DNA from: Bacteroidales bacterium
GTDB lineage: Bacteria > Bacteroidota > Bacteroidia > Bacteroidales > UBA932
NCBI GenBank assembly: GCA_017619655.1
Contig: JAFZRV010000008.1
Span: forward strand, 62,001-126,000
DNA length: 64,000 bases
Reading direction: 5' to 3'
Shown: positions 1-9,216 of the stretch, piece by piece
How the letters are laid out: every line of letters starts with the position of its first letter
How positions within the stretch are numbered: the stretch's first letter is position 1
Notes under the pieces: model-generated
What the model was told of the DNA's origin: nothing
What the model saw: only the letters and a program-made list of their open reading frames with translations
Database searches by the model: none
Program-made: the position numbers and the translations under genes

Positions 1-1787
1 CCCGCCACTTCCACGGCGTACTTCCAGCTGCGTTTCCGTGCCGGGACGGGGATATGGCGCCGGCCCGAGAGATAGTCGAGGGTGAGCGAGCGGGCGCCGC
101 TGGCCAGGCCTTCGGCGATGGTTCCCTGGAAGACCACCTTGCCCCCGTTCGACCCGGCGTAGGGGCCGATGTCGATGAGCTGGTCGGCCGCGTCGATGAT
201 GTGGCGGTCGTGCTCGACCACGATGACGGTGTTGCCCAGGTCGCGCAGGCGCTGCAGCACGCCGATCAGGCGCTGCGTGTCGCGTTCGTGCAGGCCGATG
301 CTGGGCTCGTCGAGGATGTACATGGAGCCCACCAGGTTGTTGCCCAGCGAACTGACCAGGTTGATGCGCTGGCTCTCGCCGCCGCTCAGGGTGTTCGACG
401 GTCGGCTCAGCGTGAGGTAGCCCAGCCCCACCGACTCGATGTAGCTCAGGCGGGAGCGGATCTCGCGCAGCGGCCGCTCGGCGATCGTGCGGTCGTATTC
501 GTCCAGCTCCAGCTGCTCGAAGAAGCGCGCCAGCTCGCTGATGGGCATCGTCATCAGTTCATGGATGTTCTTGCCCCCGACCTTCACGTAGAGGGCCTCG
601 GGACGCAGGCGCGAGCCGCCGCAGGCGGGACAGGTGGTCTTGCCCGAATAGCGGCTGAGCATGTATTTGTACTGGATCTTGTAGCGCTGGCTCTCGACCC
701 ACTTGAAGAAAGGATCGATGCCGGTGAAGTATTCGTTGCCGCGCCACAGGAGCGCCTTCTGTTCGGGGCTCAGTTCGATATAGGGCTTGTGGATGGGGAA
801 ATCGAACTTGTAGGCGTTCATCACGAGCTCGTCGTTGAGCTGCTTCATCATTTCGCCCCGCCAGCAGGCGATGGCGCCCTGGTAGACGCTCAGGGTGGGG
901 TCGGGAACGACGAGCGCTTCGTCGATGCCGATGGTCTTGCCGTAGCCGCCGCAGACGGGACAGGCGCCCAGCGGGCTGTTGTAGCTGAAGAGGTGCTCGC
1001 TGGGCTCTTCGAAGCGCATGCCGTCGGCTTCGAAGAGGTTGGAGAAGCTGCGGGCGCCGGCCTGCTCGCTCCAGACGCACAGATAGCCGCCGCCTTGGGC
1101 GAAGGCGGTCTGGGCGGAGTCGAGGGCCCGGCTCACGGTGTCTTCATCCCGGGCCACGGTCAGGCGGTCGACCAGCAGCAGCCATTCGTCACGGTAGTCG
1201 TCCATGTGCTGCAGGGCCTCGTCCATCTTGGCGATGCGTCCGTCGCGCGTGGCCAGACGCGAATAGCCTTCTTCCTTGAGGTTCAGGATCTTTTCGGTCT
1301 TGCTGCCTTCCAGCCAGCGGATGTCGGCCAGCAGCAGGGCGGTGGAACCTTCCGGCAGGGCGGTGACATAGTCCACGACGTTGCGGGCGGTGTCGCAGCG
1401 GACTTCCCGGCCCGAAACGGGGGAATAGGTCTTGCCGATGCGGGCGTAGAGCAGGCGCAGGTGGTCGTAGATTTCGGTGTTGGTGCCCACCGTCGAGCGG
1501 GGGTTCCGGGTGTTGACTTTCTGCTCGATGGCGATGGCCGGCGGAATGCCGGAGATCAGGTCCACGTCGGGCTTGCTCATGCGGCCCAGGAACTGGCGGG
1601 CGAAGGAGGAGAGGCTTTCGGCAAAGCGGCGCTGCCCTTCGGCAAACAAGGTGTCGAAGGCGAGCGAACTCTTGCCGCTGCCCGAGATGCCGGTGATGAC
1701 CACCAGCTTCCCGAGCGGGATGTCGAAATCGACATTCTGCAGGTTGTTAACCCTGGCGCCTCTTATGTGTATCTCCTTTGTCTCCAT
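1..1787 (-). CDS. uvrA: UvrABC excinuclease subunit A, N-terminal part (cut by window edge)
   Basis: UvrA is the damage-recognition ATPase of nucleotide excision repair; it works with UvrB in the cytoplasm. The minus-strand frame is open from ATG at 1787 to the window edge, giving about 595 of the usual roughly 940 residues. The N-terminus reads METKEIHIRGARVNN, followed by the Walker A motif GISGSGKSS. A first zinc finger (CPVCGG and CPACGG) and the ABC signature LSGGESQR with LDEPSIGLHERD follow. The start overlaps the end of the upstream rel gene by 41 bp, so uvrB, rel and uvrA look translationally coupled. The second ABC half lies outside the window. Confidence 0.97.
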   Translation of the reverse strand, partial: METKEIHIRGARVNNLQNVDFDIPLGKLVVITGISGSGKSSLAFDTLFAEGQRRFAESLSSFARQFLGRMSKPDVDLISGIPPAIAIEQKVNTRNPRSTVGTNTEIYDHLRLLYARIGKTYSPVSGREVRCDTARNVVDYVTALPEGSTALLLADIRWLEGSKTEKILNLKEEGYSRLATRDGRIAKMDEALQHMDDYRDEWLLLVDRLTVARDEDTVSRALDSAQTAFAQGGGYLCVWSEQAGARSFSNLFEADGMRFEEPSEHLFSYNSPLGACPVCGGYGKTIGIDEALVVPDPTLSVYQGAIACWRGEMMKQLNDELVMNAYKFDFPIHKPYIELSPEQKALLWRGNEYFTGIDPFFKWVESQRYKIQYKYMLSRYSGKTTCPACGGSRLRPEALYVKVGGKNIHELMTMPISELARFFEQLELDEYDRTIAERPLREIRSRLSYIESVGLGYLTLSRPSNTLSGGESQRINLVSSLGNNLVGSMYILDEPSIGLHERDTQRLIGVLQRLRDLGNTVIVVEHDRHIIDAADQLIDIGPYAGSNGGKVVFQGTIAEGLASGARSLTLDYLSGRRHIPVPARKRSWKYAVEVA

Positions 1788-3711
1788 CGTGTTGTCTGGG
1801 TGCCCAGCTGACTTCGATCACGCGGTAGGGATAGTTCTCGCGCAGGCGTGCCGCATTCGGGCAGTTTTCCCGGTGTATCTTGATGCCGTCGCGAATGGTC
1901 AGGAATCCGAAGATCGGATCGCCGTAGGCCGGCGTGCAGCATTTGGCAGGCTTGAGTTCCACGCCCTTGAGCTTGCGGTCGATCATGAAGTCGCCGCTGG
2001 CCGCGTCGTTCCGGCCGGCCTGGACGTTTTCGGTCTTGGTCTCGGTCGTGTTTTCAGCCTCGAGCTGGCGTGTCAGGTAGTCCTTGACGACCGAGACGTC
2101 GAGCTGCCCGTTGCCGATGGCGCCGAAAAACTCGTTCAGCGTGCCGAACTTGTTTTTGCGGGCCAGGCGGAACAGTTCCGCGTCGGAAATCACCAGTTTC
2201 CAGTTCTTGAGCCGGCGGGCCAGCAGTTCCTTGCCGATCGCCGCACGGGCGTTCTCCTCTTCCTTCAGCTTCTGCTTGATCTTGCTGCGGGCCTTCGACG
2301 AGACCACGAAGTTCAGCCAGTCGGCGGTGGGTTTCTGGTTCTTGCTGCTGATGATCTCCACCACGTCGCCGGTGTGCAGCTTCTCGCGGATCGAGCACAT
2401 CTTCCCGTTGACGCGGGCGCCCATGCAGCGCAGGCCGAGGTTGCTGTGGATCTCGAAGGCGAAGTCGAGCACGCAGCTGCCGGGGTGGAGCTGGCGCAGG
2501 TCGCCGGTGGGCGTGTAGACGAGCAGTTCGTCGAGGGCCAGGCCGGCGTGTTGGTATTTCTCCTCCTCGTCGCTCTGCATCAGCTCGCGGACCTGGTTGA
2601 GCCACTCGGTGAGGTGGTCGCCGCCGCCGCCCTTGATGCCTTTGTACGACCAGTGGGCGGCCTGTCCCTTTTCGGCGATGTCGTCCATGCGCGTGGTGCG
2701 GATCTGCACTTCGACGGGCAGGCCTTCCTTGGTCTGCACGGTGGTGTGGAGCGACTCGTAGCCGTTGTCGCGGGGCTTGGAGATCCAGTCGCGCAGGCGC
2801 TTGGTGTCGGGGGTGTATTCCTCGGTCACGAGGGAGTAGACCTTCCAGCAGAGGGCCTCTTCCTTCACGTGGTCGGGCTCGCAGTCGATGATGAAGCGCA
2901 TGGCGAAGAGGTCGTACACCTTGTCGAAGGTGATCTGCTGGGTCTGCATCTTCTTCCAGATCGAGTACGGGCTCTTGGTGCGTGCCTTGAGGGTGTAGCG
3001 GATGCCTTCCCGGTCGAGTTTCTCCCGCAGCGGGTTGATGAAGCGTTCCACGAGGGCTTCGCGCTGGGGCTCGGTCTCCTTGATCTTGCGGGTGATCTCC
3101 TTGTAGCGTTCGGGCTCGGTATATTTCAGGAAGATGTCTTCCAGTTCACTCTTGATGCGGTACAGGCCCAGCTGGTGGGCGAGGGGTATGTAGAGCATCA
3201 TCGACTCCATGAGCTTCTTCGTGCGCTTGGCGGGCGGAAGGATGTTGATGGTGCGCATCACTTCGAGCCGGTCCGCGAGCTTGATGAGGATCACGCGCGG
3301 GTCGGTGGAGTAGGAGATGATGAGCTTGCGGTAGCGCTCTTCGTCGAGGTTGGTCTCCTGCAGCTGCACGTTGGAGATGTTGTTGAGGCCTTCCACGATC
3401 TCGATGATGTCGTGGGGATACTCGGCGCGGAACGATTCCAGCAGCGGGGTCCGGTTGAGTTCGGCCACGTTGTCGGTCTGGAAGCGGTTGGCTTCGTGGA
3501 GCAGCACGGCGGTGGCGGCGTCGGCGCGCAGGCCGATCTCCTTGCACACGATATGGGCCACGCTGAGCGGGTGTTCGATGAACGGGCTGCTGTTGCTGCG
3601 CATCTTGCCCTGCAGGGCTTCGGCTGCCGCATCATAGGCCGACAGCACCATCCTTTTCTCGCGCTCCGAGCAGTTGCTCAGGATGTCTTGCAGTTTTTTC
3701 GGTAACATCAT
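1747..3711 (-). CDS. rel: RelA/SpoT-family (p)ppGpp synthetase with degenerate hydrolase site and no ACT domain
   Basis: This family makes and/or degrades the alarmone (p)ppGpp. The 654-residue protein has an N-terminal HD region (about 20-160), a synthetase domain (about 220-360), a TGS domain (about 385-450) and a Cys-rich zinc-finger region (KCCTP) near 600. In the HD region the usual HDxxED signature reads HEANRF at 72-77, although KLADR is kept, so hydrolysis is probably lost. The synthetase looks intact: YSIWKKM, YDLFAMRFIID, NGYESLHTTV and EVQIRT are present. The RxKD position reads RLRD (305-308), a basic motif typical of bifunctional enzymes rather than the acidic EXDD of E. coli RelA. 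The protein stops soon after the zinc-finger region, without the usual C-terminal ACT domain. ATG at 3711 overlaps the uvrB stop (ATGA); a second ATG follows at 3708. Confidence 0.93.
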   Translation of the reverse strand: MMLPKKLQDILSNCSEREKRMVLSAYDAAAEALQGKMRSNSSPFIEHPLSVAHIVCKEIGLRADAATAVLLHEANRFQTDNVAELNRTPLLESFRAEYPHDIIEIVEGLNNISNVQLQETNLDEERYRKLIISYSTDPRVILIKLADRLEVMRTINILPPAKRTKKLMESMMLYIPLAHQLGLYRIKSELEDIFLKYTEPERYKEITRKIKETEPQREALVERFINPLREKLDREGIRYTLKARTKSPYSIWKKMQTQQITFDKVYDLFAMRFIIDCEPDHVKEEALCWKVYSLVTEEYTPDTKRLRDWISKPRDNGYESLHTTVQTKEGLPVEVQIRTTRMDDIAEKGQAAHWSYKGIKGGGGDHLTEWLNQVRELMQSDEEEKYQHAGLALDELLVYTPTGDLRQLHPGSCVLDFAFEIHSNLGLRCMGARVNGKMCSIREKLHTGDVVEIISSKNQKPTADWLNFVVSSKARSKIKQKLKEEENARAAIGKELLARRLKNWKLVISDAELFRLARKNKFGTLNEFFGAIGNGQLDVSVVKDYLTRQLEAENTTETKTENVQAGRNDAASGDFMIDRKLKGVELKPAKCCTPAYGDPIFGFLTIRDGIKIHRENCPNAARLRENYPYRVIEVSWAPRQHDGDKGDTHKRRQG

Positions 3712-5708
3712 CTTTTTCCGGCTAGGGTTTCCAATGCCCGCATCTCGTCGCGCCAGTGCGCAGCGGTGGTAAAGTCCAGCTGTGCGGCGGCGGCCTCCAT
3801 CTGCCGGCGGGCGGCGTCGATGGCGCTTTTCAGTTCGGCCGTGCTCATGCGGGCGATCACGGGGTCTTCCTCGAGGAAGCGGGCCCGGTCGTCCGGTGCA
3901 TCGGCGTAGGTCTTCCGGCCCTGTACGGCGCTGTGTGCGGTGGCGCCCACCTGGGTCGGGGTGATGCCGTGTTCCTGGTTGTAGGCCATCTGCTTGGCGC
4001 GGCGGCGGTTGGTGCCGTCGATGGTGGCCTGCATCGATTCGGTGATCTTGTCGGCATACATGATCACGCGCCCGTTGACGTTGCGGGCGGCGCGGCCCGC
4101 GGTCTGGGTGAGGCTGCGGTCGGAGCGCAGGAAGCCTTCCTTGTCGGCGTCGAGGATGGCCACGAGCGACACGGAGGGCAGGTCGAGGCCTTCGCGCAGC
4201 AGGTTGACGCCCACCAGCACGTCGAAGCGTCCGGCCTTGAAATCGTCCAGGATCTCCACGCGTTCCAGCGTGTCCACGTCGGAGTGGATGTAGCGGGTGC
4301 GGATATCGAGGCGGGTGAGGTATTTTTCCAGTTCTTCGGCCATGCGCTTGGTCAGCGTGGTCACCAGCACGCGTTCGTCCTTCTCCGCCCGGATCTGGAT
4401 CTCTTCCAGGAGGTCGTCGATCTGGCCTTCGATGGGCCGCACTTCGATGGGCGGGTCGAGCAGGCCGGTGGGCCTGACCACCTGTTCCACGACTTCGCCG
4501 CCGGTCTCTTCGAGCTCGTAGTCGCCCGGGGTGGCGCTGACGTAGAGGCGCTGGCCCACGAGGGCCTGGAACTCGTCGAAGCGCAGCGGGCGGTTGTCCG
4601 CGGCGGCGGGAAGGCGGAAGCCGTACTCGATAAGGGTCTGCTTGCGGCTGCGGTCTCCGCCCGACATGGCCCGGATCTGGGGGATCGTGACGTGGCTTTC
4701 GTCGATGAAGGTCAGGAAGTCGTCGGGGAAATAGTCCAGCAGGCAGAAGGGCCGCATGCCGGCGCTCCGGCCGTCGAAGTAGCGGGAGTAGTTCTCGATG
4801 CCGGGGCAGTAACCGACTTCCTTGATCATTTCCAGGTCGTACTCCACGCGGGTCTTGAGGCGCTTGGCTTCCAGGTGTTTGCCAATCTCCTCGAAGTAGG
4901 CGCACTGGGCCGTCATGTCGTCCTGGATGGTGGCGATGGCGCTGCGGGTGCGTTCTTTGGTGGTGACGAAGTTATTGGCGGGGTAGATCGAGATCTCGTT
5001 CAGGAACTCGAGGGTGGCGCCGCTGACGGGGTCGATGGTCTCGATGGTTTCGATCTCGTCGCCGAAGAACACGACGCGGCAGCCGTAGTCGCCGTAGGCC
5101 AGGTAGATGTCGACGCTGTCGCCCTTGACGCGGAAGGTGCCGCGTTTGAATTCGGCTTCGTTGCGGGAGTAGAGGGCGTCGACGAGGGCATACAGGAACT
5201 TCTGCCGGCTGAGTTTCTGGCCGCATTCCACGTGGACGGTGGTCTCGTGGAAGTCGTCGGGGTTGCCGATGCCGTAGAGGCAGGACACCGACGAGACGAC
5301 GACGACGTCGCGGCGGCCGGACAGGAGGGCGGAGGAGGTGCTCAGCCTCAGTTTTTCGATCTCGTCGTTGATGCTGAGGTCTTTCTCGATATATGTGTCG
5401 GTCGTCGGGAGGTAGGCCTCGGGCTGGTAGTAGTCGTAGTACGAGACGAAGTATTCGACGAGGTTCTTGGGGAAGAAGGCTTTGAATTCGCTGTACAGTT
5501 GGGCGGCCAGGGTCTTGTTGTGGCTGAGGATGAGGGTCGGCCGGTTCAGCTCGGCGATGACGTTGGCCATCGTGAAGGTCTTGCCGGAGCCGGTGACGCC
5601 CATCAGCGTGGTCGCAGGGTTCCCCTGGCGGATCGATGCGACGATCTGCCGGATGGCCTCGGGCTGGTCTCCGGTCGGCCTGTACGGTGCTGTCAGTTCA
5701 AAGTTCAT
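3708..5708 (-). CDS. uvrB: UvrABC excinuclease subunit B
   Basis: UvrB is the helicase-like subunit that verifies damage after loading by UvrA and then recruits UvrC. The 666-residue product has a normal family length. Walker A (GVTGSGKTF, near residue 39), the beta-hairpin segment YYDYYQPEAYLP and the DEXD-type IDESH box are visible. Helicase motif VI reads QTAGRAARN, and a C-terminal UVR motif (about 625-660) is present. It is first in a minus-strand unit uvrB-rel-uvrA, and its stop overlaps the rel start by 4 bp. A palindromic repeat fills most of the 112 bp between its start and the next gene upstream. Confidence 0.98.
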   Translation of the reverse strand: MNFELTAPYRPTGDQPEAIRQIVASIRQGNPATTLMGVTGSGKTFTMANVIAELNRPTLILSHNKTLAAQLYSEFKAFFPKNLVEYFVSYYDYYQPEAYLPTTDTYIEKDLSINDEIEKLRLSTSSALLSGRRDVVVVSSVSCLYGIGNPDDFHETTVHVECGQKLSRQKFLYALVDALYSRNEAEFKRGTFRVKGDSVDIYLAYGDYGCRVVFFGDEIETIETIDPVSGATLEFLNEISIYPANNFVTTKERTRSAIATIQDDMTAQCAYFEEIGKHLEAKRLKTRVEYDLEMIKEVGYCPGIENYSRYFDGRSAGMRPFCLLDYFPDDFLTFIDESHVTIPQIRAMSGGDRSRKQTLIEYGFRLPAAADNRPLRFDEFQALVGQRLYVSATPGDYELEETGGEVVEQVVRPTGLLDPPIEVRPIEGQIDDLLEEIQIRAEKDERVLVTTLTKRMAEELEKYLTRLDIRTRYIHSDVDTLERVEILDDFKAGRFDVLVGVNLLREGLDLPSVSLVAILDADKEGFLRSDRSLTQTAGRAARNVNGRVIMYADKITESMQATIDGTNRRRAKQMAYNQEHGITPTQVGATAHSAVQGRKTYADAPDDRARFLEEDPVIARMSTAELKSAIDAARRQMEAAAAQLDFTTAAHWRDEMRALETLAGKR

Positions 5709-5720
5709 GGCCGTCTTCTA

Positions 5721-5800
5721 TCGCTCCGCTTCGCTCTGGTATTTGTGTCCGCTCGCAGAGAAATGCTCGCGTCCCCAAATACCACCCGCTCAGCTACGCT
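5721..5800 (-). repeat. Covarying palindromic repeat, copy A
   Basis: This intergenic element has 9-bp perfect arms, TGGTATTTG at 5738-5746 and CAAATACCA at 5777-5785, around a 30-nt loop. Read on the minus strand it has the family layout: GAGCGGGTGGT, stem, T-rich loop, stem, then ACCAGAGCGAAGCGGAGC. It lies between the amidase stop (5821) and the uvrB start (5708). Its stem bases differ from those of the other copies but still pair. Confidence 0.85.
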
Positions 5801-5820
5801 TGGAACGCATAAGGATTGTC

Positions 5821-7302
5821 CTATTTCTTTTTCTTGTTCGTTTTAATGCCCTTCGATTCGGCGACTTTCTGGAGGTAGTCTTCGAGGCCGGCGACGATCT
5901 TTTCGGCGATCTTTTTGTGGTTGGCGGGGTCGGCGAGGAATTCTTCGTCGGGGAGGCTGCTCATGAAGAGGCATTCGACGAGGGCGTTCGGGTATTCCGT
6001 CGGGGCGTTCAACGAGAAGTTGAAGTTGCCGGTCAGGCCGTAGCTCGGGACGCCGAGTTCAAGCATGTGCCTGAGCAGCGTCGCGGCGAGGTCGCGGTTG
6101 GTGATATGCTTGTAGTAGGTGCTGGCGCCCATGGCGGAGAAGGGGGAGCCGCCGGCGTTGTTGTGGACCGACACGAGCAGGTCGATGTTCTCTTCGCGGA
6201 AGATCTTCTTGCGCTCCGTCATGGTCATGTCGCGGTCGTCCTTGCGGCTGAGCACCACCTTGGCGCCCTTCTTCTGCAGCAGTTTCTCCACTTCGCGGAC
6301 GATGCTCAGGTTGACGTCGCTCTCTTTCAGGCCGGTGTTGCTCACCGCGCCGGAGGCGCTGCCGCCGTGGCCGGCGTCCACACCGATGGTCAGGCCCTTC
6401 AGCGTCAGGTTCTGCGGCGTATGCTTGACTTCGATCTGGAGTACGTTGCCGTCGTAGTGGACGCTGTAGCCCCAGCAGTATTTATCTTTCAGCTTGAGCA
6501 CGAGGCGCAGCACGTCGCTGTCGACCTGCTGCACGTCGAGATAGTCCACCATGCCCAGCTCGTTGTACTGGGTGATCCAGTTGCTGTTGTTCATGGCGCC
6601 GAACACGTCCACGTTGATGGTGGTGGGGTCGAGGCTGGTCCAGGCGGCGTAGGGGAGTTTCTCGGGCAGGGAGAGCCGGATCCGGTCGCAGTTGCCTACA
6701 TTGTTGAGGTTCATGCTGTTGGTATTGACGATATGGCTGCTCCTGGGGGAGAATTCGACGTCTTCCTGGTGGATGTAGGCGAAGCGGTTGGTGGCGAGCT
6801 GGACTTTATACAGGTCGCCGACGGCGCCCGTGACCTTGAGGACGATGCCCGGGTCCAGATAGCCCATCTTGGAGCCGCCGAGGCGGTCGCTGCCGGAGCC
6901 GTACTGGAGGTAGGCGCCTTCCCGGGTCGTGACGTAGAAGAGGCGGTCTTCCAGCTGGGGTTCGGGGGCGGGCTGGCTGCTAAGGCCGGGGTTGGGGCGG
7001 TAGTAGATGTGTACTTCTTTCGTTTCGACTTGCTGGCCCTGGAACAGGGTCACTTCGATGCGGTTGTCGCCCTCGGCGAGCCGGAGCTGGCGGCCGAAGG
7101 CACCGGTCTTGTAAACCTTGACCTGTTCGCCGTTGATGGCGGCGAGGTTTCCAGGGTCGGTGAGGCAGACGAGGTAGTAGCGGCTGTTGCTGACGGTGTC
7201 GTGGTTATACTGCGGTGACCGTTTGAACGTAATATCGGCCGCCGCGTCCGTCGCTGCAGATAGTAATGCTATTGCTGTTAATAATATTTGGAAATATTTC
7301 AT
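5821..7302 (-). CDS. Secreted N-acetylmuramoyl-L-alanine amidase (Amidase_3) with SH3-like region
   Basis: The product is a predicted zinc amidase that cuts the bond between MurNAc and L-alanine in peptidoglycan. The 493-residue protein begins with a signal peptide (MKYFQILLTAIALLSAATDA). An SH3b-like segment follows at about 120-190 and the Amidase_3 domain at about 265-475. Zinc ligands are seen in DAGHGG, GLKESD, SVHNNA and NALVECLF. The C-terminus is Lys-rich. ATG at 7302 is chosen because the signal peptide starts there; an in-frame TTG lies 6 nt upstream. The gene follows an uncharacterised secreted protein by 9 nt and probably shares its transcript. Confidence 0.93.
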   Translation of the reverse strand: MKYFQILLTAIALLSAATDAAADITFKRSPQYNHDTVSNSRYYLVCLTDPGNLAAINGEQVKVYKTGAFGRQLRLAEGDNRIEVTLFQGQQVETKEVHIYYRPNPGLSSQPAPEPQLEDRLFYVTTREGAYLQYGSGSDRLGGSKMGYLDPGIVLKVTGAVGDLYKVQLATNRFAYIHQEDVEFSPRSSHIVNTNSMNLNNVGNCDRIRLSLPEKLPYAAWTSLDPTTINVDVFGAMNNSNWITQYNELGMVDYLDVQQVDSDVLRLVLKLKDKYCWGYSVHYDGNVLQIEVKHTPQNLTLKGLTIGVDAGHGGSASGAVSNTGLKESDVNLSIVREVEKLLQKKGAKVVLSRKDDRDMTMTERKKIFREENIDLLVSVHNNAGGSPFSAMGASTYYKHITNRDLAATLLRHMLELGVPSYGLTGNFNFSLNAPTEYPNALVECLFMSSLPDEEFLADPANHKKIAEKIVAGLEDYLQKVAESKGIKTNKKKK

Positions 7303-7311
7303 AATCAACGA

Positions 7312-8208
7312 TTAAAAGTATCTGTCGTGGTCGCTGACGGCGACGAGGATGTTGCCGGCCTTGAAGGCCTGGTCGATCTCGGCTTCGCCGTTCGAGACGG
7401 TGCAACGGCAGCTTTCACGGCCGGTGACTTCGCGCACTTTTACCTTGCCGATCTTCCGGGCTTTGTCGATGCCGTTGATGTCGGAAACGGTATAGATGAA
7501 GAATACGTCGCCTTTTGACACGTCCATGTCGCTGCCGCAACTCAGGTAGAGGTCCTGCAGCTTGCCGCGCTTGTTGTACTCGCCGAGTTCGATGACGGAG
7601 GCCTTGAAGCGGAAGTTGTCGGTGACGAACGAACGGGCCCGGTAGGCGAAGTTCGAGACGGCGTCTTCTTCGGCGACGATCATCGTCGCGTTGCCGGAGT
7701 CGGTGTAGCTCCAGCGGATCGGGCCCTGGGTGGCCTGCGTCTCGCGGTCGAACAGGTAGAGTTCGGCTTCGACGGTGCAGGTGTAGTCGGTCTTGACCAC
7801 CGGATTGCCGTCCTTGTCCTTGCTCTGGTGCTCCACGGGGTGGCTGTTGAACTTGCTGATGTAGCAGGTCAGGTACCAGCGGGCTTCGGTAAAGCTGTTC
7901 ATGATGGCGGCCACGCGGTTCAGGTCGTACGGCCGGCCGGTATTGGCGGTGGCGAAACGGAACGAGGGATAGACGATGTCGGCGCGGCCGAAGCCTTCCT
8001 GCTCCACGTCGATGACGGTGACGCGCTTCTTGGCCAGTCCCTCCAGGACACACTGCCGTGCATACTGGTACAGGCCGAGCGTCAGGTTCGGTACGGCCGT
8101 AAAGTTATCGACGACAACGATTTCCCGTTCCGGGATGATGGGTGCTTCCTGGGCGGATACGGCAGTGCCGGCGAGCAGCAGCACCATCAGCAATAGCATT
8201 CTCTTCAT
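7312..8208 (-). CDS. Secreted protein of unknown function with possible CsgG/FlgT-like fold
   Basis: The 298-residue protein has a clear signal peptide (MKRMLLLMVLLLAGTAVSAQ). The N-terminal half resembles CsgG/LpoB-type modules by eye (VVVDNFTA, and a stretch about generating an envelope factor from a summed activity). The C-terminal part, about 225-298 (GDVFFIYTV ... IGKVKVREVTG), looks like the small beta-barrel of FlgT-like proteins. Both comparisons are weak and no catalytic motif is visible. It is first in a two-gene unit with the cell-wall amidase, which suggests an envelope role. The start at 8208 was chosen over an in-frame TTG 6 nt upstream. Confidence 0.75.
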   Translation of the reverse strand: MKRMLLLMVLLLAGTAVSAQEAPIIPEREIVVVDNFTAVPNLTLGLYQYARQCVLEGLAKKRVTVIDVEQEGFGRADIVYPSFRFATANTGRPYDLNRVAAIMNSFTEARWYLTCYISKFNSHPVEHQSKDKDGNPVVKTDYTCTVEAELYLFDRETQATQGPIRWSYTDSGNATMIVAEEDAVSNFAYRARSFVTDNFRFKASVIELGEYNKRGKLQDLYLSCGSDMDVSKGDVFFIYTVSDINGIDKARKIGKVKVREVTGRESCRCTVSNGEAEIDQAFKAGNILVAVSDHDRYF

Positions 8209-8229
8209 AATCAATTCCTATTAAACTCT

Positions 8230-8237
8230 CAAAGATA
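8230..8237 (-). promoter_or_regulatory. -7 promoter box TATCTTTG for the 8208-5821 unit
   Basis: The minus strand reads TATCTTTG, a match to the Bacteroidota -7 consensus TAnnTTTG, 21 nt upstream of the ATG at 8208. No good -33 TTTG is visible. Confidence 0.6.
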
Positions 8238-8298
8238 CGAAAAAAACCGTCACGCGGTTCTTTCAGAACCGGGATGCCGCCTACTCGAAAAAAATGAC

Positions 8299-8306
8299 TA
8301 CCTTTG
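8299..8306 (+). promoter_or_regulatory. -7 promoter box TACCTTTG
   Basis: This match to TAnnTTTG lies 25 nt upstream of the ATG of the secreted hydrolase at 8332 and is divergent from the box at 8230-8237. Confidence 0.55.
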
Positions 8307-8331
8307 GGAGGTAAATCGCAACCGAACGACC

Positions 8332-9216
8332 ATGAACCGATACAAACGACTCTTTTTCGTCTTCGCGGCGGCGCTGTGCGCGCTGACCGCGTTCGCGCAG
8401 ATGCCGCCCAGGCAGTGGCAGGCGCCGAGCGACCCTTCCTATGAAATGCGTGAAATCGCCTGCGTCAGCGACGGCAAGCAGCTGTACGGCGAGGCCTTCA
8501 TTCCCCGTACGCCCGGAAAGCATCCGGCCATCGTCCTCTCGCATGGCTACAACGGCACGCATGTCGGCTTTTACGCCATGGTCGATACGCTGGCCAAGCT
8601 GGGTTACGTGTGCTACTGCTATGATTTCGCCGGCGGATCGATCCACAGCCGCAGCGAAGGCAGCACGGAAGAGATGACGCTCTTTACGGAGCGCCAGAAC
8701 CTGCTCGACGTCATCGACATGGTCCGCAGCTGGGACTGCGTGGACCCGGAAAACGTCTTCCTGCTGGGCGAGAGCCAGGGCGGCTGCGTCTCCGCCCTCG
8801 CCGCCCCGTATGCCGCCGACAAGATCAATTCCATCGTGCTCGTGTTCCCGGCCCTGTGTATTCCGGACGACGGGTTCGCGCTCTTCCCGACGCGCGAGAG
8901 CATCCCGGATACAGTCACGATCATGGGAATGGTGCTCGGCCGGGGCTTTTACGAGCCGTTCTACGATGACTTTGATATCTATCAGGAAATTGCAGGCTAT
9001 CAGGGAGATGTGCTCATCGTTCACGGCACGGAAGATAGCCTGGTCAAGCCGGAGTATGCGGCCCTGGCCTCCAATGTCTACGACCACTGCGAGCTCCACC
9101 TGATCTTCGGTGCCAACCATGGATTCTGGAAGCCGGAGCACCGCGCACTGTATTACACCTACGTGCTGGATTTCCTTGAGAAGCAACTGCGTCCGACCAA
9201 AAATGGGCAACATTGA
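8332..9216 (+). CDS. Secreted alpha/beta hydrolase (dienelactone-hydrolase/esterase-like)
   Basis: The 294-residue protein has a signal peptide ending near AFAQ (about residue 23). The alpha/beta hydrolase nucleophile elbow is GESQGG, the acid is in HGTEDS and the histidine in GANHGFW, so the triad looks complete. The oxyanion region reads SHGYNGTH. The substrate cannot be named; short acyl esters are typical of such envelope esterases. The 3' end overlaps the carbonic anhydrase start by 14 bp, so the two are co-transcribed. Confidence 0.88.
   Translation: MNRYKRLFFVFAAALCALTAFAQMPPRQWQAPSDPSYEMREIACVSDGKQLYGEAFIPRTPGKHPAIVLSHGYNGTHVGFYAMVDTLAKLGYVCYCYDFAGGSIHSRSEGSTEEMTLFTERQNLLDVIDMVRSWDCVDPENVFLLGESQGGCVSALAAPYAADKINSIVLVFPALCIPDDGFALFPTRESIPDTVTIMGMVLGRGFYEPFYDDFDIYQEIAGYQGDVLIVHGTEDSLVKPEYAALASNVYDHCELHLIFGANHGFWKPEHRALYYTYVLDFLEKQLRPTKNGQH

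Noticed and set aside
54-1811. Long plus-strand open frames opposite uvrA, rel, uvrB, the NRPS and other minus-strand genes
   Set aside because: They are antisense shadows caused by high GC3; they have low-complexity Ala/Val/Gly/His-rich products and no family motifs, while the opposite strand carries conserved genes.
3711-4905. N-terminal extension of the rel frame reaching back over uvrB
   Set aside because: The extra 398 residues are an Arg/Pro-rich shadow of uvrB; rel starts at ATG 3711, overlapping the uvrB stop.
8255-8271. Hairpin CGGTTCT/AGAACCG between the divergent promoters
   Set aside because: It is short, has no T-run in a useful direction and no converging gene, so it is not called as a terminator.
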